A stretch of DNA of 64,000 bases from NCBI GenBank assembly GCA_963971425.1, contig OZ020523.1, positions 11,962,867 to 12,026,866 of the forward strand, written 5' to 3'. Position numbers and translations under genes: made by a program. The notes beneath the pieces are model-generated. The model was not told the origin of the DNA. It did no database searches and saw only the letters and a program-made list of their open reading frames with translations. Origin of the DNA: Bryoerythrophyllum caledonicum (taxonomy: Eukaryota > Streptophyta > Bryopsida > Pottiales > Pottiaceae). Shown here in pieces: positions 1-11,440 of the stretch; the first letter of the stretch is position 1, and the number at the start of each line of letters is the position of its first letter.

Positions 1-309
1 CATCGGAATGGCTACGCCGCAAGACTCTCGTATCCTCCTTATCCTGTTCATGATCGTAGCAGCGTACACCAGGAACATCATCAAGATCCGTAACCCTGAG
101 ATTCTTAGAAAACTCTCTAGTAGGACATGCAAATCGTCCACTCAATGAAGAAACATTACAACGATGTATTTTCGAACTTCTAGAGGACAGTACGTCCTGT
201 CGTACCCCAAAGAATTTAGGCAATATACGTGAACAGGAAGTAATGAAATATGACAATACATGTAATTTATGAGCATAGCTAAGCTGGCATTCTCAGAGAA
301 AATGTGCAC

Positions 310-1485
310 CTTTTCGTCAGTATCAGGCTCCGAGAGCCACTTTCGAGGAGGGGAGAGAGTAAGCTTCGGAGCCGACAGCCGCGAGGACATGGATTCTTTC
401 TTCGAAAAATTCGGAGTCTTGCTTCCATTCTCCGACAGTTTCGTGGCCTTGGTTTCGTTCTCCTGCTGATCTACCTGTAAAATATTCATACACGGCATGG
501 CGTTTAGTACATGTGAAGGGCCCATGGAAGACTTGTGATATCTGACCCCAGACGATGAACTGTACAGGCGAAGGAAAAAAGAAATGGATTTTGAAGGAGA
601 AGTTGCATTTACATGTCTCACCAGACCAGACTCTGTGCTGAGTCTGAGCTGAGCTAAGCCCTCCAATGAGGCACGATATGGAACCCAACCTACGGCACCC
701 TCCTCGTCGTCGTCATCATCTAGTTCCACATCGCTGGTTTCGTCGTCGGAAAGTTCTGTGCCAGACGAGAGCTCTCCATCATTAATGTTTACCCGCGAAG
801 TACCAAGACAACTTTTCTTCGCCGGTGCATCTCCTCGTTTATTCTCAGACAAGGTCCTTCCATTCCCGTTGACATCACACTGACGAACCCCACTTAAAGC
901 GAAGCTATCTCTTCGGTCAAGGTTCTCCTTTCCTTCTAGGCTATTTCTACGGCTCTTCTCTTCCTTGCGATCAAAGCTATCCATGCGCCCAGTACTGTCG
1001 TGTTTCCCAAAGCTCTCCCTTCGAGACAAGGGTAGGTGCCGATCGTAGAAATCTCCCAGTTCGAGTTGCTCGCCTTTGATGGAATTACCATTGCTTTTAG
1101 CTTCGCGTAAAACATTACCATTCATGTGGCTAGCAGCATTGCGGGAATGGCCAAGGTTGTTCGGTGATAGGCCAGATGATGACAGAGGTGAATAGTGACC
1201 AGAGTCTTGTTCATCTCCCGATTCACAATCATCCTGATTGGGATCACCAGCAGAAATGGACCCCACGCTCTCTTCCAGATCGTCTGAAGTATTAGTTGTG
1301 CACTCCGAAGGGGACTGTTGCTTCAGCAGATCGGAATGAATGTGTACATGTGACAACTGAGGAGGAGGCAACCCCCGACCTTTCACCGGATTCAGGCGGA
1401 CCGAGTAATTGCGGTCACGCCGAGTGATATCAGGGCTAGCGACTGCAGAAGGTGGAGCGCTCATATTTCTTGCCTGCTCCTGCAA
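310..1485 (-). CDS. Unrecognised host gene, two exons (622-1485 and 310-474)
   Basis: The long frame starts at the ATG ending at 1485 and stays open through an acidic, Ser-rich, low-complexity protein. It has repeated RRxSF/RRNSL-type motifs that look like basophilic kinase sites, then an Asp/Glu run, then a more ordered segment with GWVPYRASLEGLAQLRL. A strong donor (GTGAGA) at 621-616 and an acceptor (TTTTACAG) ending at 475 suggest an intron at 475-621. That removes a less protein-like stretch. A second exon (474-310) ends at a possible AAG|GTGC donor. Because the frame also reads through the intron, the gene model is an inference. I do not recognise the family. The composition and clean splice signals look like a host gene and not a transposon. 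The 3' part lies left of the window. Confidence 0.5.
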
Positions 1486-1489
1486 TGCA

Positions 1490-3160
1490 ACTCTCTGTCA
1501 GTTTTGTCGAAAACAAAGGATTATTTCACTCTTCCCTAGTCATACATGAAATTTGATTAAACTGGACATAAAATTTAGCTTCTTTGACTCCGGAAGTCTC
1601 ATTGACAGCTTGATACTCCTGTGAAATGAGGACCGATCCAAGCAACATCACTCATCGCCAAAAATCATGGACAAGACAAAACCGATGAAGATCAGAAAAT
1701 TCGAAGATCTGCAAATGTGCATAAGTCGTCTTCTGAGGATGCCATTTCACAGGAAAGTCCTACCGGCTGTTGAGCTCAACGTACCTACTAATGCTCAGAA
1801 ACAGAATTTTCGAACATGTAAGGCTTACATACAATCATGCACGACGCACTCGCAAATTACAAAAACTAGGCTTCTGAAATACCTTGCGAACCCATTGAAG
1901 AGCACTTTTGTCGAGACCATCGGTAAACATCGTTACTGCTTGTTCACAATGCGCATTCCCCGTGGAACTCTCAAGTCCTCAGGCTTGTATGTAAGCTCAA
2001 AACTGTGCCGACGTGGGATAAACTGGCTCACATCCCTACTCAAGCCACTGAGCTTACTGTTGTGTAGTCTTCCTAATCTGGTCTTCCGTGGTCTCAAATT
2101 CTTGCCCGTCAGGATAGTGACGCTCCGATAAGCAACGGCTAGGACCTTCCCTGCACCACCTCATGTGAAGTGTTATTCAGTAAACCTCGAATCAAAGGCA
2201 CTTAGGCACCTGCCGCTCAAAAAACAGAACGAAATCTTGACCTTAATATCGACGAAAATTCCTGTACTTCCCGAACATCAGCTCTCCTCCGACAACATCA
2301 AGAAAATTATCAAATCGTCAGTCTCAATCCACTTCGTCAAGACATCAAACATTGACGCACTTCTCTTCTAAAACTCCGAACATTCAGAACGCCTTCATGT
2401 CACTGCCAAGAACTGCCATTAAATTCAAAGATCACCTACATTGACTCTCCACTCGTGTATACCAAGAAGCAATCACCGCATTAGAGCCAGAAAATCACTC
2501 GAAAACTACCACCCCCGGACCACCAATCTTGCAGCCAGCACTCCTTCAATCCAAGACAACAGTTCACTCGCAGCCAAGAAAAAATGCGTCGACTCACGAA
2601 TCTGTTCCTGCTACCTCCAAATAACTAAATCTCACTCTGAACTCAAACTACAAACATTTCTCCTAAAGCTCTCAAATCAAAAACTCCTCGATTACAACAC
2701 CTCGCCTTCCAAGAGACTCGCAAAAATTCACTCTCCACTCATCCACACCAAGAAGCGCAAGCGAGCAACGAAACCAGAGAAAGAAAACATAAGAAATCGT
2801 AAGAAAACCGTCCAGACACCAAAATGCATCCAATCCAAAGCGCTCGACATCAACGAATTCTCACAAACACCTTAACAACCGCGCTCTGAACACCGAATAC
2901 TCCTCACTCGCGAAAATTAACTCGGTTTTTGAAGCCAACGTAAACACGCTTCGTCCTCAAGAATCCATCAAACAGTGCATCGACGCAGTACCTTGTGACT
3001 GATTCGTAATCCAACAACCTCCGTTCAATCAATGCTGCCCAACAAGCTCCGTGGCGCACACCAAGAAGCAACGCCAACGCGCAAGAAAGCTACTCCAAAC
3101 CCTCGCTAACTGCGCTGCTGCAATGTTCACGTCTGCGCTCTTCTACACACATGAAGGCAA
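1490..3160. other. No clear gene; degenerate ~300-bp periodic sequence
   Basis: Short plus-strand frames here (for example 1667-2131 and 2441-2875) match nothing I know and are basic, Ser/Thr/Lys-rich and repetitive. A phrase like ACCAAGAAGC with similar flanks recurs near 2460, 2748 and 3060. The spacing is about 290-315 bp, so this may be an old tandem repeat. I call no gene. Confidence 0.3.
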
Positions 3161-3168
3161 TCAATTTC

Positions 3169-3640
3169 CTAACTTACAATGCTTGTCTTGAGAATTCCCC
3201 TGCCTTCGCAAATCGCTGGACCGGGTCGGGGATGGGGCGTTGGGGGGGTTGGGCCCCCAAAACCAGCTCTTTGTACCGGTTGCGAAGATTTATGGGAGTG
3301 CGTGGTAGATGATGAGGGTACCGGTTTTGGGGGTGTGATGGTTCGGAGCGGGTGGGACGGGTGCCAGGCTATGTGGGGCTCAACGGAAACCTGAGACTCG
3401 GGGCGACTCGGTGAAAGGTGACCCGCGATGTGAGTGGGGCCCACCGATGACCGTTGGTGCTCTGCTTGGTTTTCCCACGAAACGGACACTCGCGGGGAAG
3501 GGGACGCGTCCACACTGCGGGTTGGGGAAGTCAGCTTTGTCAGTTGTATTGTTAGGAGTCCTTGGGCGGTGGGGTGCCAGTTTTGATGAGTATCTTTTGT
3601 TGTTTGAATCGCTTGAATTTGCTGTGATTCTTCCATAAAA
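3169..3640. other. GC-rich segment with overlapping frames on both strands
   Basis: GC-rich DNA with runs of G, flanked by AT-rich DNA. A Pro/Ser-rich minus frame (3169-3636) and two plus frames (3179-3394, 3411-3638) are open. None resembles a known domain, so I cannot decide whether any is coded. It could be an exon of a proline-rich protein or a relic. Confidence 0.2.
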
Positions 3641-3714
3641 TAATGAAAATGTCTTGTGAAATTAGAGTTTGTTTGTAAGGTGATTAAAGTTTCAACAAGG
3701 TACGGGTCTTTTTA

Positions 3715-4430
3715 TTAACCCCTAAAGGACCAAACGTCCCCCGGGGTCAAATTGGATTTTGGGCATGTACCTACAATTTAGAAAAAAATCCTTTTTATTT
3801 GAAAATTTTATACAAGATAGCCTTTGATAAGAGCTTTGTGGAGATATTTTTATTTTATTTTTTGGATTTGTGGTTTGAACGTTAGTACCACTCATAGTAT
3901 AAAATGGGGACTCCGGGCACCTCCAAAATTTTTGACAAAAGTTTCTATTGACATTGAGATTTTTCACACATATAAATAATATTTCCTTCTATGAAAATTT
4001 TCCAAAAAAAATCTTGTCTTTAGTGTAGAAAGGCATTTTATTCCAAGTCAAACATTTTCACACATTGTCGGGCAATGGGGGAAAATAAATTCATCTTTTC
4101 TACATAAAGATTTTTTCCTCAATCCAACATTTTATTAAAAAGTTATAGGGTTTTGAAGTTCAAATGGGCAGAGCGGGCACGTCAGGCAACTCCAAAAACT
4201 TTTTCTAGGACACTCTATTGAATGTGAGATTTTCAGTACTAGCAAATAATAATATTTCCTTTTACATTGTCAAGAAAAATCTATTGTCTTTAGTAAAAAA
4301 AAAGCATATAAATCCAAGTCAAGCATTTTCACACATAGTCACACATTGTCGAGCAAGGTACCAAAAACTTCTTCGTTTCCAGATTAAACTTAGAGATCTT
4401 CTTATTTTTCACTTTTTATTTTCTCCCTAG
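3715..4430. mobile_element. piggyBac-like MITE end plus internal tandem duplication
   Basis: At 3715-3718 a TTAA is followed by CCCCTAAAGGACCAA. This is the same end as the complete element at 14398-15202. The matching right end was not found, so this copy is truncated or rearranged. Downstream, about 3890-4130 and 4150-4370 are diverged copies of one ~270-bp unit. Both contain a GGGCAC phrase, a run near AATAATATTTCCTT, a TTGTCTTTAGT phrase and a CAAGTCAARCATTTTCACACAT phrase. Nothing is coded. Confidence 0.45.
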
Positions 4431-4439
4431 CATTATGTG

Positions 4440-5100
4440 GTGTGAACCTTCACATTGACCATTCGGATTCTCAATCTAAAACATATTAAGTTCACAAAAA
4501 GATATAACATGAATAAACATTATTTTGAACCTCCACTACTTGCACATTTTTTTTGAATATGCTACACCCCACCTTTACCTCTAAAAGTTGGTGTACAAGG
4601 AAGTAGTGTCATCCTTAACATGATGGAAATGAATTTAGACCTTGTATAGTGCAAATATTTGACACCAAGTGAAGTCAAAGTCTGTAGATCTGTCGTGTAA
4701 AGAAAGATAGATAACTACAACAGATTGAGATTCCTAACCAACATCAAACAAACAAAAACCATACACTAAAACAAGTATACATAATACACCCTTAAGTGCC
4801 TTCCCTAGCAGATAAAGAGACCCTCTATCCAGTTAGGACCATACAATACTAACAAAGCTAAACGCCACAATGATGTTGCTGCAACAATTGTACGCATCCA
4901 GTCGAAGATGTCGCCCGTAGCCAAATCAATAAGCATATGGAAAAGTAATAAAAAGAGGGTAGATCGGGTGCAATGTGAGCCCCATCTTTAGTTGCCTTAA
5001 ACAACTTTGTTGCCAATCCCTTGGTCAATCTTCACGTTGCCTATCCCTGAATCAAAACCAAGAACTCTAACTGGATGGCAACCCACCACACAGTAACAAG
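4440..5100. other. No gene seen
   Basis: AT-rich DNA without an open frame, repeat or RNA signature that I can support. Confidence 0.4.
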
Positions 5101-5112
5101 TCCACGAGGAAT

Positions 5113-5529
5113 TCAAGCGGTTTCATCGGGTGAAACGTGGCTCGAAGACCTCCGACAACAAAGGCAAGTCCAATCCCTAGACAATAGAGTAGAAAGAGGC
5201 TGCGTCAAGTAAGCCATATGCCAACCACGCTGGCAATGGTCACAAAGCAACATGGTAGCCCCAACCTTCTTCTCACCACTCACGAAACACGGAAGGTCGT
5301 AGGGCATAACCGCCAACTCTTGATGAACGGAGCCACCAATGGATAAATGGCAATGAACACAATTTCTAGAGTGCTTCCAATAGTCCCGGCCATCATTGCA
5401 TTCCAACAACAAGATGCCACTGGGCAACACATCCTTCACGCAAAGAATGGTGTGCCTAGCCTTGACGTCCAACGTCGCGGATGCCTCACACTGCAGATAA
5501 ACGTAATCCCTCGTGGATAAACATCGCAA
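5113..5529 (-). pseudogene. PHD-finger-like protein fragment
   Basis: The 138-residue frame ends with a PHD-type zinc finger C-terminal half. It has LLCDHCQRGWHMAYL followed by W-TCLCC, i.e. Cys-x2-Cys, the W-H pair and a final Cys-x2-Cys. PHD fingers bind histone tails in host chromatin proteins and also occur in some retroelements. The upstream Cys pairs of a full PHD are only partly visible (an N-C-V-H-C-H stretch). The frame has no clear start context and no recognisable partner domain. It sits 1.3 kb from gypsy integrase remains on the same strand, so a retroelement origin is possible. Probably a fragment. Confidence 0.4.
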
Positions 5530-5539
5530 CTGTAGTCGC

Positions 5540-6555
5540 TAGGCACCGCTGTCGTGGAAAGAGAATTTGCCTTGGGAAAACATTGGGTTCTTGGCTGCTA
5601 CCAACTTTAGTAAAAAGAGAAGGGAGATCTTACAAATATAAACTTCTTTAGTAGATAATGATTGGTAAAGCCTTGATCCTCATCAAAAATTCAAAATCTT
5701 AGCTCAACTTGATAAACTCTTGTAAGTAGTCAACAAAAAAGTTGTGTAAACTTGGGGCAACAGAACTCCACTTCACTAAATCGGGCACTTCTATTTCATA
5801 AATAATTCTATACAAGCATGCAATAGCTTTCTAGAAAGCCTATACAGTAAGGCTCATACGTGCAAAGTTTCAATACGAAAAAAACCTTACACATATTTCT
5901 ACAAAGAGTCAAAGTTACTGCTCTAAATTGTTCAAGGCAACCAACCCTTTTCCACTCAAACTAGCATAACTCTTGCAATACAACTTGAAATCAAGCTTGT
6001 AATAGCTTCCTATAAAGCTAAAAATAAGATAAATAAATGGTAAAAATTTCAACTCTTCTGGCTCTAATCATATTGAACTATGGTTGCTCAAAGCCACTGC
6101 TTAAAACTTGTGGAATAAAAACCGCTCCTCTAAAAATACCCCTTCAATAGATCAAGTTCCACAGCTCCATAACAACTCGGATTTGAACTAGTGATAGCTT
6201 ATTAAAAAGATAATGCAATCATCTTCATACACTCAAAGATTCACTACATCACTTTTTATATACAAGTTTCTACATGGAATCAAGGATACTGCTCTTGAAA
6301 ATTCATGACATCAATACCCTCTTTTATTCAAGTCCATACCACAACTTTTACATAACTCCGATTGGAGTGTGTAATAGCTTGTTGAAAAGCTATTAACAAG
6401 TTCTACAATTCTCTCAAAATTGACATCAAAACTAATCCCCAACTTTACATTGCTTATTTCTACTACAAATTATAATATCATAGCACTTTGTTTAAATTTT
6501 TTGATCTTAGAAGAGTTAGAGAATGGCTTAAATATCATTAGAGCCCACATACTGC
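5540..6555. other. No gene seen
   Basis: AT-rich sequence with recurring phrases such as AATAGCTTNNTAWAAAGCTA (near 5825, 6000, 6190 and 6370). This suggests an old ~180-bp degenerate tandem repeat. No coding signal. Confidence 0.3.
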
Positions 6556-6561
6556 CATTGA

Positions 6562-6830
6562 CCGCGGCTTAGTTCAGTTGGCTAAACATTTTGTTGCACC
6601 TCGCCGGTCCGAGTTCGATTCCTTCGCTTATCAGAGCGGCTGGCGCTCGCGTGGTCAGGGGTACTGCTGAAGTCAGCAGAAAAACCAGCTGGTAGACACT
6701 CCTAAGTCCTGAGCTAGTGACAAGATGCACTAAAGATCGTCTAAGATAAGTTTCTGACCTGGTAAGGAAGTTGAGGATAAAATCGTTTATTCTCCACATT
6801 TATCTTAACCAACTGAATTCCCCCTTTTTC
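6562..6830 (+). mobile_element. tRNA-derived SINE
   Basis: The head contains a pol III A box (TTAGTTCAGTTGG, 6569-6581) and a B box (GGTCCGAGTTCGATTCC, 6606-6622) at tRNA spacing. No acceptor or anticodon stem can be folded, so it is a tRNA-derived head and not a tRNA gene. A non-tRNA body follows, and a pyrimidine-rich tail with a T run lies near 6825. The right border is approximate and I did not find target duplications. Confidence 0.6.
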
Positions 6831-6866
6831 TTCTCAGTCTTATTTTATAATACTAACTGTATCACA

Positions 6867-7600
6867 TCACGACACCGCTACGAATATGAGCATACCGTAA
6901 GATGTCACGGTCTTGAGCGATGGACAAGTTCTCCATGGCCATGGGCATAGCTTGCTTGAAGAACTCTGCTCGATTCCATAAACACTAGACCCTACCTCCA
7001 GATTGTCCAAATCCACAACCGGAGCCAACTTTTCCTGAACGGAACTCGGTAAAATTTGTTCCTGCCCGTACAACAATTGATACGGACTGAAAGCTGTCAA
7101 TGAAGCCTACCGACTAAACCGGTACGCCATGGCAATCCATGGTATCATCAGATCCCAATCACGATGGCCGCCCTTAAATAATCCATACTTTCATAGGCCT
7201 CGCTTCACGATCTGAACCATACGCTCCGCCAAACCGTCCGCTTTCGGGTGATCCCGGGAAGTGGTACGATGGTCAATCAAAGCCTTGGTAGACAAAGCTT
7301 TAAAAGCCCCAAGAAACTCACATCCCTAGTTAGTCAAAACCTCAATTAGAGCTCCAAAACGAGCCAATACCTGATCAAGGAATGCCATCGCCGCTAACTT
7401 TGAAGAGTTCTGTGGGAGAGCCACGAATTCAATCCACTTGCTGAAATGCTCCACCATCACCGAGACATACTTGGCTCTGCGTAGAGTCACAACAAGTGGA
7501 CCAACAAAGTCCAAAGACCACCAATATCCTATCCCCATATTGGGCAAAGGCTGCAACTGGGGTAATAAGGTGTTGAAGCTGGATCAAACCTGTAGTAGTA
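6867..7600 (-). pseudogene. Ty3/gypsy integrase fragment
   Basis: Read on the minus strand, 7556-7326 encodes the retroviral integrase core: WSLDFVGPL with the first catalytic Asp, then YVSVMVEHFSKWIEFVAL. It runs into VLTN, where the second Asp of the usual TDxG is lost. Between 7325 and 7100 the reading continues as a broken frame with the catalytic-Glu region HPKADGLAERMVQIVKRGL. The frame 7100-6867 holds SPYQLLYGQEQILPSS, the segment after the core in gypsy polyproteins. Stops and shifts break the domain at least twice. No LTRs, RT or protease were found nearby, so it is an isolated relic. Confidence 0.75.
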
Positions 7601-7619
7601 ACTTTCTCAAATTGATGTA

Positions 7620-8850
7620 GTTTTTGTTGTTTTGGTGTGAATAGAGTCTCTTAATCCACATGAAATAGGTTCGGATATGTGAATACAATTCAAATGGTAA
7701 TGTAAAGTAGTTTTGGTAGTTAGGATGTGAAACGACTCAATTGTATAACCACCTAGAATTATAAGAGAAAGAGAGGAGGGCCAAGGAAACACTACACACG
7801 CAGTTTTGAGCAATTATATTTTACAGTGTTAGTCATTATCTTAGCTTGGATCTACTTGATCATGTTTCATCATCGATTAGAGAGCTTCGTGACGGTATAG
7901 TGATAGTGGTTATGTTTTGATCATATCAATTGGATTACTATACACATATATATACTATCAAATCGATGTGTGATCAAATGGATATGAGTCGGATTATTGG
8001 AGTTGTTTGGTTCTGCCTGTAACATATCAAGTGGATTTACTAACTTGTATACACCCTAATTGCAGCTATCTATTTGATCTTTAAGTCAGGGATTGGAGAT
8101 TACGTTGAGTCACAATTGGGAATGTTCGGGGAAAACAATGTTTAAGCTATCAACTGGATGAGAGAGAAATCGAGTTGATTAGTGGGAGACCAAGCGAGGT
8201 CCAACGTTGCGTGAGAGTTACAACCGTGACTATCTACTGGATATTAAGAGTTATCGACATTGGTAGAGCCATGTTGTCCGGGGTGGACAAAAATCCGCGA
8301 AATGCCTGTACTTCCATCAATCTCTCTATTGACATATCACAAATTCCAGTCCGGCCCGGAAAACACAAATCTACCGGTCAACCGGTGTACTACTCCGGAA
8401 CACTTTGCTAGAATACGTGGATGTAGGTGTCTCACATATCTAACAACACACTAACGACACAAGGTCATATAAAATCATTACAAGGAGAGAACTTATGAGA
8501 CAAAGACTTAGAAAGAGATTTTTCCGGTTGACCGATTGACTGGTAAAATGATAGAAAATTTGGGCAAGACCTATAGAGGGTAGGAGGATGGAGAAAACTT
8601 TAAACAAAGACTTGCCACAAGGCTAAGACAATAGAAAACAAATAATATGATATCAACGTAGACTCACATGTATTAGAAGTCACAATATGGTCTAGATAGA
8701 GTCCACCGGGGGACTTTTTCTCTAGACCGGAGAGGATGTCCCCGGAGGTCACCCGGTAGGTCTCTAAATAATCTAGCTCCCAATCCAAAGGCAGACAAGG
8801 CATGAGTTGGTGAAGAGACCAGAATTGGAGTTGGAACAAAAAGCAACCAC
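7620..8850. other. No gene; intron-like DNA with ACCGGT-rich patch
   Basis: This probably lies in the intron downstream of the host exon ending at 8855. 7850-8160 is AT-rich with repeated GATCAAATGGATATG-like phrases. 8340-8770 has repeated (T/A)CCGGT words (ACCGGTCAACCGGTG, CCGGTTGACCG) like those at 60350-61080. I see no coding frame that continues the host protein here. Confidence 0.3.
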
Positions 8851-8854
8851 CTAC

Positions 8855-9060
8855 AATACCGCTACCAGCAGTGTAGTCGCCATAAGTTGCATTTTTGTTG
8901 CCACTTCCACTACCAAACTCACATGGAAGCTTGCTACTGCCGTAGGTTGGGTCTGCTTTAGCGCAACTGCCCTTATAACATTCCTCGTGCCGCCTTTCCC
9001 ACCACGGCCGCTACCACCTCCCTCAAATCCTCCTTTGTCAAGCCCTCCCTTACACCGTGA
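8855..9060 (-). CDS. At5g11700-like host gene, exon 5 (frameshifted)
   Basis: On the minus strand the exon reads CKGGLDKGGFEGGGSGRGGKGG and then, after a one-base shift, EECYKGSCAKADPTYGSS followed by KLPCEFGSGSGN...TAGSGI. It ends at ATT|GTAGGT. From memory, this order (Gly-rich loop, CYxxSC, LPCELGSGSG, SSAGGGI) matches the segment after the SGMGCRGG motif of plant At5g11700/At4g32920-type proteins. These are large secreted or membrane glycine-rich proteins of unknown function. The shift lies between GGKGG and EECY. It is either an assembly error or decay. The 5' splice site of this exon is not resolved, and an expected short exon may lie in the N gap. Confidence 0.7.
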
Positions 9061-9294
9061 AAATTTCATCCACAACGTGAGTCAACGAAAACTTACTAGG
9101 AAACAATGTCACAAATCGGGCAGGATTCAGAAAAAGAGTACATGAAGTTAATCTTTGGCAATTTGGTGAGATTGAATCTTAAGAGCATAAAGACCTTAGA
9201 TTTTGAGACAAGTGTGAGACATTACAACAAAAGGTCCAAACGCAAATCTTAAAAGAGTATACCTAATGCTGAGGCCGAAAGAATGCCTCTGATT

Positions 9295-9650
9295 CAGGGT
9301 TGTCTACATAGACGGACAGGGGCCCAAAGACAGCGGACGGACGGACAGTAGGACGGACGGACAGGACGGACAGCACTTTTTGGCGGACAGTTGCATGTAA
9401 AAAAAAATTACGAACCCTAAATCAAATTTTCAACTTACCCCCTGGTAAAACACGTGTGCACGACACGTCAGACGGCTTTCCACGTCACATCAAGGGGCGG
9501 GCGCGTGCCTTCGGACCGCGCGCGCAGCATTTGGGGTCGGGCGCGTACCAATCTGGACCGGGCGCGTTCATGAAGGGCCGGGCGCGTTCCAATTAGGGCC
9601 GGGCGCGTACAATTTAAGACCGGGCGCGTACCCCTAAGGCCGGGCGCGTG
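9295..9650 (+). mobile_element. Left end of a second hAT-like element with GC-rich subterminal arrays
   Basis: CAGGGTTGTCTA at 9295 equals the first 12 bases of the ends of the 23.8-kb element. It is followed by a GGACGGACAG-type array (9315-9400). Then about seven units of GGGCGCGT at ~20-bp spacing (9499-9650) run into the N gap. The right end is not visible before the intact host exon at 9900, so it probably lies in the gap. The 8 bases before the end are CTCTGATT, but no partner could be checked. Confidence 0.65.
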
Positions 9651-9850
9651 NNNNNNNNNNNNNNNNNNNNNNNNNNNNNNNNNNNNNNNNNNNNNNNNNN
9701 NNNNNNNNNNNNNNNNNNNNNNNNNNNNNNNNNNNNNNNNNNNNNNNNNNNNNNNNNNNNNNNNNNNNNNNNNNNNNNNNNNNNNNNNNNNNNNNNNNNN
9801 NNNNNNNNNNNNNNNNNNNNNNNNNNNNNNNNNNNNNNNNNNNNNNNNNN
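9651..9850. other. Assembly gap (200 N)
   Basis: A run of exactly 200 N directly after a 20-bp GC-rich tandem array. The round length suggests a placeholder size. The gap likely hides the rest of the array, the right hAT end and possibly a host exon. Confidence 0.95.
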
Positions 9851-9899
9851 AAACCAGACGTGAGGTGAATACTTATTCTTCTTTGATTGTGGAGTCTAC

Positions 9900-9935
9900 C
9901 TCAAGTGGCGCTTGCATTATTGCTCCTTGAGCAAC
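9900..9935 (-). CDS. At5g11700-like host gene, exon 4 (36 bp micro-exon)
   Basis: Acceptor TTTAG ends at 9936 and donor GTAGAC starts at 9899. The 12 codons read VAQGAIMQAPLE, phase 0 at both ends. They fit the segment VGPGSILRAPLE that I recall directly after the LSLFY motif in the Arabidopsis family. The short exon is too small for ORF finders and is supported only by splice sites and family fit. Confidence 0.7.
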
Positions 9936-10021
9936 CTAAAGCAACCAGATTCATACGTCTTACATAAAGAGTTGATGCAAAAGGAAATCTTTCAGCAACA
10001 ATATCTCCCACTCATATATAC

Positions 10022-10141
10022 AGTGTAGAATAGTGAAACATAAAGCCGTTGGGCTCTTAACGAGTCACCAGGACCAGAGAGCTTCAACAAGCCTTGCCCA
10101 TCCAATCCCATGTTTGCACTTGATTCGATCACTGATCCTTG
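10022..10141 (-). CDS. At5g11700-like host gene, exon 3
   Basis: The exon lies between acceptor GTGGCAG (ends 10142) and donor GTATAT (starts 10021). It is 120 bp, exactly 40 codons, phase 0. It reads QGSVIESSANMGLDGQGLLK followed by LSGPGDSLRAQRLYVSLFYT. This matches my memory of the plant family motif SSNxNLGVHGQGLLxLxGPGD...AQRLxLSLFY. It continues the protein from the exon ending at 34085, so the 23.8-kb insertion lies in the intron between them. This is the strongest host-gene evidence in the window. Confidence 0.85.
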
Positions 10142-10283
10142 CTGCCACAAACATTAAAAAAATGCGATTCAATAGGCACTAAACATAACGAACGTCATGA
10201 AAGAATCTCTTTCAGTTTCTAGAGATGGCCACACCACATGAAATAACTGATGCAATTATCATATCCCTTTAAACCGAAATGAG

Positions 10284-10370
10284 CAGGGTTGTCTATCGTG
10301 ACATTGTGACAGTGATGTGTCGTCATGATGTGACATGTCGTGACGGATCCTCTCGTCACAATACAATAGA
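10284..10370 (+). repeat. Left terminal inverted and subterminal repeats of the giant hAT element
   Basis: CAGGGTTGTCTATCGTGAC begins the element. It is followed by GTGACA/TGTGACA words (about six in 60 bp), the same words found in inverse order at 33970-34066. In hAT elements, short subterminal motifs bind transposase; that role is inferred here. Confidence 0.75.
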
Positions 10371-10541
10371 GTCAACCTAGGGTCAAAGATGAACTTTACC
10401 CCTATGTATGGTACATAAGTTACCTCGGCGTCGACGTAGCTGTCCTATGTGGCAGTGACATCCTACGTGTATTTCACCACTTTTACCTTGTGTTGTGTAG
10501 TATTAACCTTTGAGTGAAAATCAATTTAATGGGGGGATTTT

Positions 10542-11440
10542 GGGAGGAGCGGTTTAGGAGCGGACTGCACGCGGACATGCGATGACCGTCCCGGGACATG
10601 GCGCGGACTACGTGCGGACACTGCCTCGGACTGGCTGTGGATACGAAGCGGATTAACTTGGACCCGCGAACTGAGTGCAGACCCGCAGACTAGCTGCGGA
10701 TACGTCGCGGAATGAACTTGGTCTCGCGGACTGAGTGCGGACATGCGGACTGGCTGCGGATATGCAACGGACTGGATGTGGACCTGCGGATTGAGTGCAA
10801 ACACGCGGACTGGCTGCGGACGCTACTACGGACTGGCTACGGACACTGTCGCAGACTGGCTGCGGATACGTAGCGGATTGGATGTGGACCCACGGACTAG
10901 CTACGGATACGCAGCGGACTGGATAGGAACCCGCGGGCTGGCTGCGGATTGATCGCGGACTGGCCGCGGACACTACCGCGGACTGGCTGCGGATACGCAG
11001 CGGACAGGATGGGACCCGCGGACCGATCGCTAACTCGCTGCGGACCGATCGCGGACTGGCTGCGGACACTGCCGCGGATACGTAGCGGACTGGATGTAGA
11101 CCCGCGGACTGGCTGAGGATACGCAGCGGACTGGATGGGGACCCGCGGATTGAGTGCAGACTCGTGGACTAGCTGCGGACGTTGCTGCAGACTAGTCGCG
11201 GATAGTACCGCGGACTGGCTGTGGATACGTAGCGGACTGGATGTGGACTCGCGGACTGGATGTGGACTCGCGGACTGGCTGCAGATACGTATTGGACTGG
11301 ATGTGGACCCGCGGTTTGAGTGCAGACCCGCGGACTGGCTGCGGATACACCGCAGACTGGCTGCGGACACTTCTGCGAACTGATCGCAGACACTGTCGCG
11401 GACTGGCTGCGAACTGATCGCGGACTCGCCGCGGACTCGC
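10542..11440. repeat. Distal GC-rich array of CGGACTGG/GCGGATAC motifs
   Basis: About 900 bp built of GCGGACTGGCTGCGGATACG, GCGGACTGGATGTGGACC and variants, with a loose higher-order period of ~40-45 bp. Dozens of GCGGAC cores are present. It sits ~260 bp inside the left terminus with no gene downstream. It therefore resembles an enlarged subterminal array, built of the same motif as the five promoter arrays. Long open frames on both strands here are repeat artefacts. Confidence 0.85.

Noticed and set aside
1667..2875. Plus-strand genes at 1667-2131 and 2441-2875
   Set aside because: No recognisable domain, basic low-complexity composition and a ~300-bp periodicity favour repeat-derived frames.
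6562..6625. A functional tRNA gene
   Set aside because: A and B boxes are present, but no acceptor or anticodon stem can be drawn and a SINE-like body follows.
9648..9863. Open frame across the N gap
   Set aside because: The frame consists of unknown bases.
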